A stretch of DNA of 64,000 nt from Calothrix sp. FI2-JRJ7 (GCA_019359675.1 JAHHGX010000070.1:124001-188000), one strand, 5' to 3'. Counted from the first letter of the stretch, positions 47,986 through 58,394 are shown. Program-made: numbers and translations. Notes: generated by a model from the sequence alone, not told the origin.

Positions 47986-48357
47986 ATGTCGGACCTGGAT
48001 GTTCCAGATATAAGAAATCGTTCGCTGGAGCAAGCTCTGACCAATAAAATTATTGATAGCTATTTCGATAGTTGCGAAAGTTGGTTGCGTGCGATTTTAC
48101 GGATGTGTTTTTTTTCACTAACACATCTCGATGATTTGCCTGTGTTTGTTGTGGAATGTCCCAATCAAGCGGTTGCTAAACGGCTGAGTCGCAAGACTTT
48201 TCCGTTTCGCGGTATTTTGTACTACTTGACTGATGATTTCAGTGCTGGTAGTCGTTCGCTTTTTTGTTATCGCGGCAAAGATGGGCACTGGTATTGTTAC
48301 GATACCAGCACGAGCGAATGGACGAGTTTGGCTGAGTTGGAGTTTACTTCTTTTTAG
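47986..48357 (+). CDS. Conserved hypothetical protein, 123 aa
   Basis: Not recognised. 123 soluble residues starting MSDLDVPDIRNRSLEQALTN, with hydrophobic core strands LPVFVVECPNQAVAKRL and GILYYLTDDFSAGSRSLFCY and a final GHWYCYDTSTSEWTSLAEL. AGGTGG at 47973-47978 supports ATG 47986. The 3' end overlaps the convergent gene at 48344 by 14 bases. Confidence 0.65.
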   Translation: MSDLDVPDIRNRSLEQALTNKIIDSYFDSCESWLRAILRMCFFSLTHLDDLPVFVVECPNQAVAKRLSRKTFPFRGILYYLTDDFSAGSRSLFCYRGKDGHWYCYDTSTSEWTSLAELEFTSF

Positions 48358-48592
48358 TCACCAAACCACCTGCAAAGGCGCCTAAAATTGTGCCCGTCCA
48401 TAAACCAGTAGTGCTTCCTGACCATATGGCGCCAGGAGCTACTGATGCTGTGCATAATTCTCTTACCCCCCAAACTTGGTTTTGACACTTTTGGCTCTTG
48501 AGATTCATCGAGATTTGCCAACCTGTGAAGCCTGCAAAAAATCCCGATGTTAAAGCTAAAAAAGTGCAAATTAATACACGGTTTTTACTCAT
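48344..48592 (-). CDS. Small membrane protein, 82 aa
   Basis: 82 residues with two hydrophobic helices: about 5-25 (RVLICTFLALTSGFFAGFTG) and about 58-78 (GSTTGLWTGTILGAFAGGLV), separated by a loop with two cysteines and ending in KKK. Glycine-rich helix packing motifs suggest a small membrane subunit. No family recognised. Convergent overlap of 14 bases with the upstream-coded gene is real in the sequence. Confidence 0.6.
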   Translation of the reverse strand: MSKNRVLICTFLALTSGFFAGFTGWQISMNLKSQKCQNQVWGVRELCTASVAPGAIWSGSTTGLWTGTILGAFAGGLVTKKK

Positions 48593-48650
48593 ATTACAAA
48601 TTTAAAATCTTTCTTATGCAATTCTTGTGCAATATTTCTTGTGCAATTCT

Positions 48651-48729
48651 TGTGGAACGGGCGTCCCCGCCCGTCTTATAATTTGAAACATTCTATAATT
48701 TGAAACGGGCTTTCTATGCCCGTTCCACA
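48651..48729. repeat. Inverted repeat TGTGGAACGGG...CCCGTTCCACA
   Basis: Perfect 11-base arms (48651-48661; 48719-48729) with an inner GGGCG/CGCCC hairpin and a duplicated TCTATAATTTGAAA-like stretch. It lies just 3' of ppc. Half copies starting CTTGTGGAACAGGC or CTTGTGGGATGGGC occur at 56889, 13789 and 45431. Confidence 0.75.
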
Positions 48730-48741
48730 GGGCAAGAGAGT

Positions 48742-51700
48742 TTAGCCTGTATTTCTCATTCCTGCTGCAATACCATTGATGGTAAGCAAGGCGCCTCGTA
48801 ACAGTTCACCTTTACTGTAACGGGAATGGATAACACCCGATGTTGTAATGTTTTTGGCTTGACGTAAACGCTTAAGTAAGGATACTTGAATGAATCCTAG
48901 CGGTACAATTGTTCCGTTACGCAACTGAACGGAGCGTTGTAAAACTGGGTCGCCATCAAGGAGGTTTTTGTGTCCAGTTATTTGCAGTACAATGTTGCGG
49001 GTGAGATAGAATTCTTTGGCTATTTGCTCGAACACAACAGCGAATCTGGCACAGTCGTCTGGATGTGATAATTCTTGGACGTAATGTTGTGCCATTAGCA
49101 GGTCTACTTTTGCTAATGTCATTTCGGCTTTAGAAACAACCATTTTGAAGAATGGCCATTTCATGTAGAAGTATCGCAGCAGTTTCATGTGTTCTTTTGG
49201 TTCTTCGTCCAAAAATTCCTGGAGTGCTGTTCCAACTCCATACCATGATGGCAATAAGAAGCGGGTTTGTGTCCAGCTAAATACCCACGGAATAGCACGC
49301 AAAGAAGTTAAGTCTTTTGTCCCAGATGGGCGCCTTGCTGGACGCGAACTAATTTGTAATTGGCTAATTTCTTCGATGGGTGTGCATGAATGAAAGAAGT
49401 CGATAAAGTCGGGTTGTTCGTATATCAATGCACGGTAATGACTACGCGAACGAGTCGCTAATTCCTCCATTATCTCGTTCCAAGGTTCGATATCATCAAA
49501 CCCTGTTTTTAGTAAGCTTGCTTGAATTACAGCAGTGGTTATTGTTTCTAAGTTATATAGTGCTAAATCAAGCAACGAGTACTTCGATGCTAGCACTTCA
49601 CCTTGCTCTGTAATTTTGATGCGTCCGTTTATACTGTGCCCTGGTTGCGCCAAAATAGCTTCGTATGCTGGTCCACCACCACGACCTACTGAACCGCCCC
49701 GACCGTGAAATATGCGTAAGTTTACACCATATTTCTCAGCAATTTCCTGTAAGCTTTTTTGGGCTTTGTGAATTTCCCAGTTACTACTCAAGAAGCCAGA
49801 ATCTTTATTACTGTCTGAATATCCCAACATGACTTCTTGAAGGTTGGGTGTTAAAGGAGGTGGAGGTGAAGGAGAAGAAGGTAATGGGGGTGTTGGAGGA
49901 GAGAATAAAGATGGCGCCTCTTTTTCTTTATGCTCCATTACGGCATACCCACCTGCAAGCATTGCACGGTATAAAGGCAACTCAAATAATTGCTGCATTA
50001 CAGCGCGCGACCGCAGTAAATCTTCGACGGTTTCAAATAATGGAACTACTTGTACTGTTCCTACTGCCGTTCCTGGGTCATAAAGTCCTGCTTCTTTGGC
50101 AAACAGTAATACTTCTAACACGTCGCTGACTTCGCGACACATGCTAATAATATAGGTTTGACAAATGTTATAGCCGAACTCTTGTTGTAATGACCTAACA
50201 ATACGCATCGTCTCGATAACGTCGTTAGTTTTTTCAGAGAATGGTAACTCCGCAGAAGTTAATGGGCGCCGAGTTTTGAGTTCACTTGTTAACCATTCGA
50301 CACGTTCAGCCTCAGAAAGCTCGTTATAGGGTTTTGAATGAATACCCATGTATTCGAGAATTTCGTTGAGCGCATCACTGTGACGCGATGATTCTTGGCG
50401 AATATCTATTTTTGTTAAATTAAAGCCGAAAATTTCAACTTGACAAATCAGATTTTCGAGAAGTTGCGAAGTTAAACCAGTTTCCTTGAGGTTGCTTTGA
50501 ATTAATCGCAGTTCCGCTAAGAAATCTTCTCCCGACCCATAGGCAGGAGTAGAGATTTCTTTAATACTCTCGCCTTTTTGCAGCGCGGAGTTACGTGAGA
50601 GTGTATTTTCTAATCGCTTGAGAATATACGATAACTTCAGACGATATGGCTCTTGACGATACCGCAGTGCTAGTTCATCGTAAACTTTGCTCATTTGCGA
50701 TTGTTCGAGTTCTAACGATTCGAGTAAATCTGGTAGTACATCACTCCACTGCATCGAAACGCTTAATAATTCACGCAGTTCTTTTACTGAGTCAATATAT
50801 TTTTGCAGAACTATATTGCGCTGGTAGCAAGCTGTTTCCCAAGTAATAGCAGGTGTTACAGATGGGTTTCCATCTCTGTCACCACCAACCCACGAACCAA
50901 ATTTACAAAAGTTTTTGCTTGGTGGTTCTAACCAAGGATACGTCTCGTTTAGAGTTTGTTTAAAGCGACGGTATAGCTGGGGAATACCATCGAATAATAC
51001 TTCTTGGAAGTAGTGCAGCGCATAATCAACTTCATCTAACACCGATGGTTTAAACTGATGTAGTTCATCAGTACGCCACCATAAACGTATTTCTTCGATA
51101 AGCTGTAATCGTAACTCAAGAGCTTCCCAACGTTGAGGAAGTGCGGCGCCTCCTAAACGCTTTTCTAAAGCATCGAGTTCTTGCAGCAACTTTACAACTC
51201 GACGTTGTTTAACACGAATTGTATGGCGAACAATTTCTGTAGGGTGCGCTGTGAACACTAACTGTACATCAAGTTGTGTTATTAATCGTTGAATCAACTG
51301 TGGCGGCACGTTGAGCTTAAATAAATCAGGGAAGAGTGCAGCAAATGTACCCCTCTGTTTATTTGACGCTGAGTTACGCCAGCTTTTCGTGAGTAAATCC
51401 GCACCAAGTCCACTATTAACAGGAAGTCCCTCGACGTTATCTTGATGAACCATAGTAGGCAAGGTATCCTCAACTTCGGCAGTTGGCTCCACCTCATACC
51501 TCGTCATCTGCTGCCTTTGCTCATAGTCCTGCTCAATGATGTTAATCAATTGAAAGTACAGCGCAAATGCCCGTGCCGCGCGGATTGCTTCGTTAATACT
51601 AAGTTGTTCAATCAACTTAAAAACTTCGGTTGCTTGGTCTTGAGTTGCTTGTCCTTCTGGCGAACATAAATCGCGTAACTGCCGCAGTAAGTCCACCATC

Positions 51701-51831
51701 TCCTGACCACACTCTTGACGCAGCACGGTTTCCCATAACTCCTCCATTACCTGGAGACGATGGCGCAAAAATAAATCAGATGCAGGGTAGTTATTAGCAG
51801 CTTCGGTGGAAGAGTATAAAAGGGAACTCAT
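48742..51831 (-). CDS. ppc: Phosphoenolpyruvate carboxylase
   Basis: Adds bicarbonate to phosphoenolpyruvate to form oxaloacetate, the main anaplerotic carbon input to the TCA pathway in cyanobacteria. 1029 residues, usual cyanobacterial length. The catalytic histidine lies in VFTAHPTE (about 191-197). GYSDSNKD (about 668) and the glycine-rich [12 protein letters not shown] bind substrate, and the C-terminus ends in MRNTG. A proline/serine insert ([19 protein letters not shown], about residues 640-658) precedes [17 protein letters not shown] 51831 is clear. A small reverse-strand gene lies upstream. Confidence 0.97.
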   Translation of the reverse strand: MSSLLYSSTEAANNYPASDLFLRHRLQVMEELWETVLRQECGQEMVDLLRQLRDLCSPEGQATQDQATEVFKLIEQLSINEAIRAARAFALYFQLINIIEQDYEQRQQMTRYEVEPTAEVEDTLPTMVHQDNVEGLPVNSGLGADLLTKSWRNSASNKQRGTFAALFPDLFKLNVPPQLIQRLITQLDVQLVFTAHPTEIVRHTIRVKQRRVVKLLQELDALEKRLGGAALPQRWEALELRLQLIEEIRLWWRTDELHQFKPSVLDEVDYALHYFQEVLFDGIPQLYRRFKQTLNETYPWLEPPSKNFCKFGSWVGGDRDGNPSVTPAITWETACYQRNIVLQKYIDSVKELRELLSVSMQWSDVLPDLLESLELEQSQMSKVYDELALRYRQEPYRLKLSYILKRLENTLSRNSALQKGESIKEISTPAYGSGEDFLAELRLIQSNLKETGLTSQLLENLICQVEIFGFNLTKIDIRQESSRHSDALNEILEYMGIHSKPYNELSEAERVEWLTSELKTRRPLTSAELPFSEKTNDVIETMRIVRSLQQEFGYNICQTYIISMCREVSDVLEVLLFAKEAGLYDPGTAVGTVQVVPLFETVEDLLRSRAVMQQLFELPLYRAMLAGGYAVMEHKEKEAPSLFSPPTPPLPSSPSPPPPLTPNLQEVMLGYSDSNKDSGFLSSNWEIHKAQKSLQEIAEKYGVNLRIFHGRGGSVGRGGGPAYEAILAQPGHSINGRIKITEQGEVLASKYSLLDLALYNLETITTAVIQASLLKTGFDDIEPWNEIMEELATRSRSHYRALIYEQPDFIDFFHSCTPIEEISQLQISSRPARRPSGTKDLTSLRAIPWVFSWTQTRFLLPSWYGVGTALQEFLDEEPKEHMKLLRYFYMKWPFFKMVVSKAEMTLAKVDLLMAQHYVQELSHPDDCARFAVVFEQIAKEFYLTRNIVLQITGHKNLLDGDPVLQRSVQLRNGTIVPLGFIQVSLLKRLRQAKNITTSGVIHSRYSKGELLRGALLTINGIAAGMRNTG

Positions 51832-52352
51832 ATCCTGTTGTAGTAGAGCTATCGGACTTTTTAATTATTGGGCATTGAGAGAAATATGGGTAGGGAAGGT
51901 ACCGCAAACTTTTATAGTCAAAATGTAGTATTTGTTACAGAAAAAAGTTTGATTAGCTTTACCTTGATTCGGTTGATTTATTCGTTGAATTGGGGAACTC
52001 TAGGATAGGTAGACGCTCACCTCGAAGTAACTCTTCGCTAGCTTGTCCCAATGCAGTTAAAGCGTCAGTTGCACTTTTTTGTGCTAAAACCAGCGTGAAC
52101 ACCGAAACTGTACCAATTTGGAGGAGGATAGATTGAGGAATCAATGACAATGGTTTCGACCCGTGATTATCGGAATTATTAGTACGCATTATGTTTTTTG
52201 AGTTGTTGTAGGATAAGTGGGAAAAAAATGTTAAAAAAATTTCATGATGTAATGATTCTATCGTTCTAGTTTACAAACAATCTGTTGTTGTTAATAGCCC
52301 CCAACCAATCGCCCCCCAAAATACCACTATCTACTACCCCTAAGCCATTTCC
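51832..52352. other. Intergenic region upstream of ppc
   Basis: 521 bases between divergent ppc and the SGNH protein gene, containing one 76-codon reverse-strand gene (51959-52189). Apart from that it is AT-rich, with a T/A run near 52221-52250. No promoter was assigned with confidence. Confidence 0.5.
51959..52189 (-). CDS. Small hypothetical protein, 76 aa
   Basis: 76 residues with a hydrophobic stretch at about 16-35 (SLIPQSILLQIGTVSVFTLV) that could be a membrane helix, then an amphipathic helix (ATDALTALGQASEELLRGER) and a Ser/Asn-rich end. I believe similar short proteins occur upstream of ppc in related cyanobacteria, which supports reality, but I cannot confirm that here. Function unknown. 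Confidence 0.5.
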   Translation of the reverse strand: MRTNNSDNHGSKPLSLIPQSILLQIGTVSVFTLVLAQKSATDALTALGQASEELLRGERLPILEFPNSTNKSTESR

Positions 52353-55268
52353 ATGAAAACAGTACTACCAGACCGTCAAAAAACAATAGTGCAGTGGGTG
52401 AGTCAAGCAACTGGTATAAACACTCTAGGGGTGAAAATCCGGTTGCAGGGAAATGACCTACATATTTTATGTGAAGCTGTTGAGTGTCCGCAGCGTTGGC
52501 AAACTTTATCCGATTTACTTAAAGCTTTACAGCAAACAGACTTAGAAGCGTTAAAAAATAGCGATGGTAGCGAACAGCCATCTATATATCAAGTATTTGT
52601 CTACGGTAGAAAAAAAGCCGTCAAGCGACCCGAATGGTGCCACCGAGTCCATCTTAATCAACTTGACCGTCATCTCGAACAAGTCAACGTAGCCCTGCTT
52701 CGAGATACAAAACGTACCCAACATACTGGCGCCATAATTGTCTCTAACGAGAGTTTAGCCAAAAAAGGCGACCCTGAAGCAATTGCTAGGTATTTAAGCG
52801 AAACTCTGAGTTCTTTGGGTATTGGTGTTCGGGTTAAAGTCAAAAAGCAAGGTAATCAAAACGAGAATAATAATCGTTTATGGATACTTTGTAAATCGAG
52901 CTACAGTCCAGACCCCTCAATAATTGCCGAACCTGTTGCCCAAAAACTACGTCACCTCGAACTCGCAGGTTATCTAGATGCTGTTATTGTTTGCCACGTC
53001 CAAGGAGAACCAAAACCCGACTGGATGTTGCGAATTGATTTAACCCCAACCGACGTTATGCTCAAAGACTGGGCACGTTGGGGAGATGTGCAAGCAATCG
53101 CTTCTTATTTGAATCAAAAATTAGCTGACAAAATCAAAGTTACTACTTCACTCAACGAATCAACGCTGCATGTATTTTGTGCGAACGTTCGGTCAGATTC
53201 TAATACGGCGCCAAGACGTGGGTTATGCATAAAAGAAGTAGATGCTTGCTTAAATGATATTGCACCCCAAGGAATAACAGCGGCGACTATATACGGGCAA
53301 GTTAGCACAGATGCGGAACCAGCTTGGATAGATTGGTTAACGCTTCCCGCTTCATATCACCCTGCTTTATCAATACCAACAATTGAACTTGCTTCAAATG
53401 GAGATGAACCAGCACTTGTATTTTTACTAGAGCGTTTATTAAATCCTGACTTAGATTGGCGCCTCAAAACTGGTGGTATGCGGGTATTGTTATTGCGAAA
53501 GGGAGATTTAATGCACGTGATGTGCGATGCTCCAATATCTCCAGACCGTAAACAAGTAACAACTCAAGTAGTTAAGTTACTGCGACAACTCAAAATGCCA
53601 GGGATATTAGGAGTGCGCGTTTATGGGCGCCGTGCAGGCAATAAAGAAGCATCATGGCATTATGGTGTAGACTTTGCAGCAAGACAACGATATGTTCCCG
53701 AACCGGCGCCAGAATTTGCAGCAACATCAAGTTATGTTCGCGAACTATTACCACCAACCGATGAACCAGTACTGCGTCAAGACTTAACATCAGAGGAAGT
53801 TCAAACTTTTGTTAAGCAAGCAGTGCAAAATTGGGGTATAAGCGCAAGAAAACTTTTACTTGCCACACAGCTATTCAAAGACAAAGAGGATGCGAATAGC
53901 GCACCAAACTTCCGCACGAACTCGGGTGCTTCGGTATTAGTCTGGGGAACAGTCGGGTTATTGTTAACATTACAAACCGATTGGGTATTAAATAAATTTT
54001 CACAGCAACCCGTACCAACACTAACTACTAGTCAAGCTCCGCAAACCCCCAATAAAAATGATGTTAATACGTCCTTCACAGCAGACACCGCACCAAAAGA
54101 TGCTGAAGCCTTCAATGCATCGGCATTTACGCAAACAACAGGTAGCGAAATTAGCCGTAGTCCATCAGGAACCGCAACGGCAATATTATTAGCAGCGCGC
54201 ACTCAGTCGCCAACTTTTAATGCGCGTCAACTCGATGAGCAACTGGCATTATATCGACAAAGATTACAAAAAAACAGTGGTAAGCCCCCAGATATATTAA
54301 TTATTGGTTCTTCGCGCGCTCTACGAGGTGTTGACCCAGTAGCCTTATCTAGAGCTTTAGCAACTCAAGGCTACCGCAATTTAGATGTCTTTAACTTTGG
54401 TATAAACGGCGCCACTGCCCAAGTCGTTAACTTTATATTGCGTAAAGTATTAGAACCATCTGAACTACCTAAATTAATTATCTGGGCAGACGGCGCCCGT
54501 GCCTTCAACAGTGGACGCGAGGACACTACATTTCGGTCAATAGCAGCATCCCCAGGTTATAAACAAGCCATTGAAAAATCAATAGCTCGTGGAGATACAG
54601 ATACAGCACAAGAAACTAAATCTAAAACCGAATCAAACGACCAGCAAAAAAACAGCTATCAAGCAGCTAACGATTGGTTAAACGAGCAATTAGGTTCATT
54701 ATCAGGAGCTTACCAAAACCGTGACCAACTCAAAGCACTACTAGGCGCCAAATTAGATGTATTAACAGGTATAGATAAAAAGAAAGCCTCATCAAATCAA
54801 ACAAATGATAAAGAGGCAGAAGAAGCAGTACAATCAGTTGATTTTGATGGCTTTTTACCACTATCAATACGTTTTGACCCTAGTATTTATTACCAAAAAC
54901 ATTCAAAAGTGAGCGGTAGTTACGACAACGACTATAAAGGATTTTTACTTGGAGGAGACCAAGACTTAGCGTTGCAAGAGATATTAAAGTTCACCCAATC
55001 GCAAAAAATATCCTTAGTATTTGCCAACATGCCATTAACAAGTGAATACTTAGACCCTGTTCGCACACAGTTCGAGCAACTATTCCAGCAGTACATGATA
55101 CAACAAGCTTCCGAACGTTCGCACTTTGTGTTCCGCGACTTAGGATTACTTTTCCCACAAAAAAATGAATTTTTCTCAGACCCTAGTCATCTTAACCGTT
55201 ACGGCGCCTACGAAGTGTCAAACAAGCTTGCCAAAGACCCAATGATTCCCTGGATAAATAAAAAGTAA
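52353..55268 (+). CDS. Four-repeat + DUF1574/SGNH-type protein for polysaccharide acetylation
   Basis: 971-residue protein. Residues 1-~455 contain four divergent ~95-residue units, each with a hydrophobic LHILC-type strand and ending in a VYGR...PxW...DL pattern. A membrane-like segment follows (about 525-545). The C-terminal ~350 residues form a DUF1574/SGNH acyl-hydrolase-like domain: DILIIGSSRALRGVDP (block I serine), FNFGINGATAQ and the catalytic DPSHLNRYGAYEVS. Together with the MBOAT gene after it, it probably moves acetyl groups onto an exopolysaccharide, as in AlgI/AlgJ systems. Repeat C lies between the two genes. Confidence 0.75.
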   Translation: MKTVLPDRQKTIVQWVSQATGINTLGVKIRLQGNDLHILCEAVECPQRWQTLSDLLKALQQTDLEALKNSDGSEQPSIYQVFVYGRKKAVKRPEWCHRVHLNQLDRHLEQVNVALLRDTKRTQHTGAIIVSNESLAKKGDPEAIARYLSETLSSLGIGVRVKVKKQGNQNENNNRLWILCKSSYSPDPSIIAEPVAQKLRHLELAGYLDAVIVCHVQGEPKPDWMLRIDLTPTDVMLKDWARWGDVQAIASYLNQKLADKIKVTTSLNESTLHVFCANVRSDSNTAPRRGLCIKEVDACLNDIAPQGITAATIYGQVSTDAEPAWIDWLTLPASYHPALSIPTIELASNGDEPALVFLLERLLNPDLDWRLKTGGMRVLLLRKGDLMHVMCDAPISPDRKQVTTQVVKLLRQLKMPGILGVRVYGRRAGNKEASWHYGVDFAARQRYVPEPAPEFAATSSYVRELLPPTDEPVLRQDLTSEEVQTFVKQAVQNWGISARKLLLATQLFKDKEDANSAPNFRTNSGASVLVWGTVGLLLTLQTDWVLNKFSQQPVPTLTTSQAPQTPNKNDVNTSFTADTAPKDAEAFNASAFTQTTGSEISRSPSGTATAILLAARTQSPTFNARQLDEQLALYRQRLQKNSGKPPDILIIGSSRALRGVDPVALSRALATQGYRNLDVFNFGINGATAQVVNFILRKVLEPSELPKLIIWADGARAFNSGREDTTFRSIAASPGYKQAIEKSIARGDTDTAQETKSKTESNDQQKNSYQAANDWLNEQLGSLSGAYQNRDQLKALLGAKLDVLTGIDKKKASSNQTNDKEAEEAVQSVDFDGFLPLSIRFDPSIYYQKHSKVSGSYDNDYKGFLLGGDQDLALQEILKFTQSQKISLVFANMPLTSEYLDPVRTQFEQLFQQYMIQQASERSHFVFRDLGLLFPQKNEFFSDPSHLNRYGAYEVSNKLAKDPMIPWINKK

Positions 55269-55277
55269 AGTTAGGAG

Positions 55278-55344
55278 GTAGGGTGCGTGACGCTATAAAA
55301 ATTATGAAATAAAACTAATGATCTAGTAGCGTCACGCACCTTAC
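55278..55344. repeat. Repeat C copy 6
   Basis: GTAGGGTGCGTGACGCT and AGCGTCACGCACCTTAC arms, nearly identical to the copy at 43847 including most of the spacer. It sits within the two-gene acetylation unit and is followed by GAGTTAGGAGTTAGGAG heptamers. Confidence 0.85.
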
Positions 55345-55376
55345 GAGTTAGGAGTTAGGAGTGTAAAAATTTAAAA

Positions 55377-56879
55377 ATGAGCTTAATTTCGATATTATAC
55401 GGATTATTTTTACTCAGCGTTCTCGCTATTTATTGGTCTGTTGGTAATGAAAGACTGCGTTTGTTCATACTATTGTTAGCTAGCGTAGTATTTTATATAT
55501 CATACCAACCTCAGTATTTACCACTATTACTAGTACTAGTTTATTTAAACTATCGTCTAGGACTTGAAATTGGACAAAACACCTCACCTGGAGAACATAA
55601 TCAGAATGCGGGTATATCTAACGAAGATTGGGAATACGCTCAAGCCGACTGGAATCGGCACCGTTTAACTTTAGTATGTATAGGTATAGTCTTAAATATA
55701 TTTTTACTATTTGGTTTTAAATACCTAATACCCTTTTTAAAATTTGCCTTACCCGAAGCTAGAATTAAAGGCTTGGGATTAGATACATTCAAACTACTGG
55801 CGCCGCTTGGAATATCTTACTTTGTATTTGAGTGCATCGCGTATCTAGTAGACGTTTATCGTGGCGCCCCTGCGACAAATAATTTAATTAAATTTGCGAC
55901 TTACAAGTTACTATTTTTCAAAGTTACTTCCGGCCCAATAACACGCTTTCATCAACTTGCAAATCAATTCAAAGCAGCATTGCCGAGTGCGAATGTAATA
56001 TCTGACGCATTATGGATGATAGCGAAGGGCGCCGTCAAAAAAGGGTTACTCGCTGATAATATCGGTGTTTTTGTAGATATTTGTTTCGGTAACCTCCAAC
56101 GTGCAGGTAGTACAGATATATGGTTAGCAACGTTTGCATATGGTTTGCAGTTGTATTTGGATTTTAGTGGATATGTAGATATAGCTCGTGGCAGTGCGAT
56201 GTTATTCGGGTTGGTGTTGCCAGAAAACTTTGATTCACCTTACTTCAGTACGAGTATTGCTGATTTTTGGCGCCGTTGGCATATGACTTTGGGGGACTGG
56301 TTGCGAAATTACCTATACTTTCCTCTTGGTGGTTCGCGTGCTGGGTTGGAACGTACATGTGTCAACCTGGTAATAATTATGGTTGTGTGTGGTGTTTGGC
56401 ATGGCGCCGCATTAGGGTTTATTGTATGGGGGTTCTGGCATGGTTTAGCTTTAGTCGTGCATCGATTAGCTGATAAAGTTAGCGACCGTATAGAATTTCT
56501 CGAATATTTTTGGCAGTCACCAATTGGTGTTATTGTGGCGTGGTTGGTAACACAGCTAATGGTATTTACATCATGGATATGGTTCCGCTTACCTGACCTG
56601 CGCGACTCAATGGAAGCTACAAAGAAACTTTGGGGACATACTGCTGATGCTCAGTTTTCACAACTTGTGTATGTCGAAGCTTTGAAAATAAGTCAGTCTC
56701 AAGTTGCGCTTTTACTCGGTGCTGTATTTCTAGGCATGGCGATATCCTATCTATTTAAGCGTCATCTCAAACTTGAAATCAATTGGCACCTCAAAGTTCT
56801 GTTTGTGCCGTTATGCTTTTATCTCGTTTGGATACTGGCGCCTCAAGGTAGTTTACCATTCATCTACTTTGAATACTAA
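55377..56879 (+). CDS. MBOAT-family O-acyltransferase (AlgI-like)
   Basis: 500-residue multi-pass membrane protein of the MBOAT family. About 10-12 hydrophobic segments are visible. The conserved region WRRWHMTLGDWLRNYLYFPL and the catalytic histidine in GVWHGAALGFIVWGFWHG are intact. AlgI-type enzymes pass acetyl groups across the membrane to an SGNH partner that acetylates exopolysaccharide, and the neighbour at 52353 provides such a partner. ATG 55377. A GGCGCC site lies at several codons, so the gene is native by that mark. Confidence 0.92.
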   Translation: MSLISILYGLFLLSVLAIYWSVGNERLRLFILLLASVVFYISYQPQYLPLLLVLVYLNYRLGLEIGQNTSPGEHNQNAGISNEDWEYAQADWNRHRLTLVCIGIVLNIFLLFGFKYLIPFLKFALPEARIKGLGLDTFKLLAPLGISYFVFECIAYLVDVYRGAPATNNLIKFATYKLLFFKVTSGPITRFHQLANQFKAALPSANVISDALWMIAKGAVKKGLLADNIGVFVDICFGNLQRAGSTDIWLATFAYGLQLYLDFSGYVDIARGSAMLFGLVLPENFDSPYFSTSIADFWRRWHMTLGDWLRNYLYFPLGGSRAGLERTCVNLVIIMVVCGVWHGAALGFIVWGFWHGLALVVHRLADKVSDRIEFLEYFWQSPIGVIVAWLVTQLMVFTSWIWFRLPDLRDSMEATKKLWGHTADAQFSQLVYVEALKISQSQVALLLGAVFLGMAISYLFKRHLKLEINWHLKVLFVPLCFYLVWILAPQGSLPFIYFEY

Positions 56880-57262
56880 TTTATCTATCTTGTGGAACAG
56901 GCATTATTGCCTATTCTTTAATTAATGTTGACAAAAATGAGATAAGTTATGTAAACTGATGTTTAGATATATTGAGATGGATTAAAATCTATTTAATATA
57001 TTGTTTACATAACTTCATATTTTCATAGTTACAAAATCCTTGAAAAGCTTATATCATAAAGCTTTTGCGTAATCTATGGATATCTAGAATTTAGACCTAT
57101 CGAACGTTAGGTTAGATTTTTGTATAAATAAATCTAATCAAAGGTATTAGTAAATTAAATATTGGGTAGATACTCTTATTAGGTGAATGCATGTAAAGTT
57201 GAAATTACAGGTAAATAAAATTTACTTGATCAAACTTCACATTATTTCGCATTAATAAGAAC
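56880..57262. other. psbA upstream region
   Basis: 383 bases, very AT-rich, holding the transcription start of psbA. A 13-base inverted repeat (56944-56956 and 57003-57015) is the most notable structure. A TTGACA at 56928-56933 lies just upstream of it but far (about 330 bases) from the ATG. No clear -10 partner near the gene was assigned. GTAAAT AAA ATTTAC at 57212-57226 is a small palindrome near the ATG. Confidence 0.5.
56944..57015. promoter_or_regulatory. Inverted repeat upstream of psbA
   Basis: AAGTTATGTAAAC (56944-56956) and GTTTACATAACTT (57003-57015) are perfect complements around 46 AT-rich bases. Its location upstream of psbA and its nested A/T palindromes could mean a regulatory stem, a MITE or the old terminator of the MBOAT gene. 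I cannot decide between them. Confidence 0.45.
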
Positions 57263-58345
57263 ATGACTGCAACCTTACAAAGTCGCGATAGCGCAAACGT
57301 ATGGGAACGGTTCTGCAACTGGGTAACCAGCACCGAAAACCGCATTTATGTAGGTTGGTTCGGCGTGTTGATGATTCCTACCTTGTTGTCAGCAACCATC
57401 TGCTTCATCATTGCATTTGTAGCAGCACCTCCCGTTGATATCGACGGTATCCGCGAGCCTGTAGCTGGTTCATTGATTTACGGAAACAACATCATCTCTG
57501 GTGCGGTTGTTCCTTCTTCTAACGCTATCGGTTTACACTTCTACCCCATTTGGGAAGCTGCTTCCTTGGATGAGTGGTTGTACAACGGTGGTCCTTACCA
57601 GTTGGTAGTATTCCACTTCTTGATTGGTTGCTTCGCTTACTTAGGGCGCCAGTGGGAATTATCTTACCGCTTGGGTATGCGTCCTTGGATTTGCGTTGCT
57701 TACTCTGCTCCTTTGGCATCTGCAACCGCAGTATTCTTGATTTACCCCATCGGTCAAGGTTCGTTCTCTGATGGTATGCCTTTAGGTATCTCTGGTACCT
57801 TCAACTTCATGTTGGTATTCCAAGCAGAACATAATATTTTGATGCACCCCTTCCACCAATTAGGTGTAGCTGGTGTATTCGGTGGTAGCTTATTCTGTGC
57901 AATGCACGGTTCATTGGTGACATCTTCCTTGGTTCGTGAAACCAGCGAAACTGAAAGCCAAAACTACGGTTACAAGTTCGGTCAAGAAGAAGAAACCTAC
58001 AACATCGTTGCAGCACACGGTTACTTCGGTCGCTTAATTTTCCAATACGCTTCATTCAACAACAGCCGTTCCTTACACTTCTTCTTAGGTGCTTGGCCTG
58101 TTGTATGTATCTGGTTGACTGCATTGGGTATTTCCACAATGGCGTTTAACTTAAACGGTTTCAACTTTAACCAATCAGTACTTGATAGCCAAGGTCGTGT
58201 TATCAATACTTGGGCTGACGTTATCAACCGTGCTAACCTCGGTATGGAAGTAATGCACGAGCGTAATGCTCACAACTTCCCTCTTGACCTTGCAAGCGGT
58301 GAACCTGCTCCTGTAGCAATTGCGGCGCCTGCTATTAACGGTTAA
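57263..58345 (+). CDS. psbA: Photosystem II D1 protein
   Basis: D1 binds the reaction-centre pigments and the Mn4CaO5 cluster of photosystem II in the thylakoid membrane. 360 residues with five membrane helices. All key residues are present: Y161, D170, E189, H190, H198, H215, S264, H272, H332, E333, D342, and A344 as the end of the mature protein, followed by a 16-residue tail that CtpA removes. Residue 130 is Gln, the form usual under ordinary light (D1:1), not the Glu130 high-light form. A terminator follows. A remnant of another psbA lies 180 bases downstream. Confidence 0.98.
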   Translation: MTATLQSRDSANVWERFCNWVTSTENRIYVGWFGVLMIPTLLSATICFIIAFVAAPPVDIDGIREPVAGSLIYGNNIISGAVVPSSNAIGLHFYPIWEAASLDEWLYNGGPYQLVVFHFLIGCFAYLGRQWELSYRLGMRPWICVAYSAPLASATAVFLIYPIGQGSFSDGMPLGISGTFNFMLVFQAEHNILMHPFHQLGVAGVFGGSLFCAMHGSLVTSSLVRETSETESQNYGYKFGQEEETYNIVAAHGYFGRLIFQYASFNNSRSLHFFLGAWPVVCIWLTALGISTMAFNLNGFNFNQSVLDSQGRVINTWADVINRANLGMEVMHERNAHNFPLDLASGEPAPVAIAAPAING

Positions 58346-58350
58346 TAGAA

Positions 58351-58378
58351 TAGAGACGCGAAAAATATCACGTCTCTA
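58351..58378. repeat. Repeat D copy 5
   Basis: TAGAGACGCG and CGTCTCTA arms around AAAAATATCA, starting six bases after the psbA stop. The inner arm has drifted (CGCG against ATCACG). Confidence 0.75.
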
Positions 58379-58394
58379 AACCCTGGACATACAA

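Noticed and set aside
49187-51669. Several 60-90 codon forward-strand frames inside ppc
   Set aside because: Antisense shadows of a well-supported gene.
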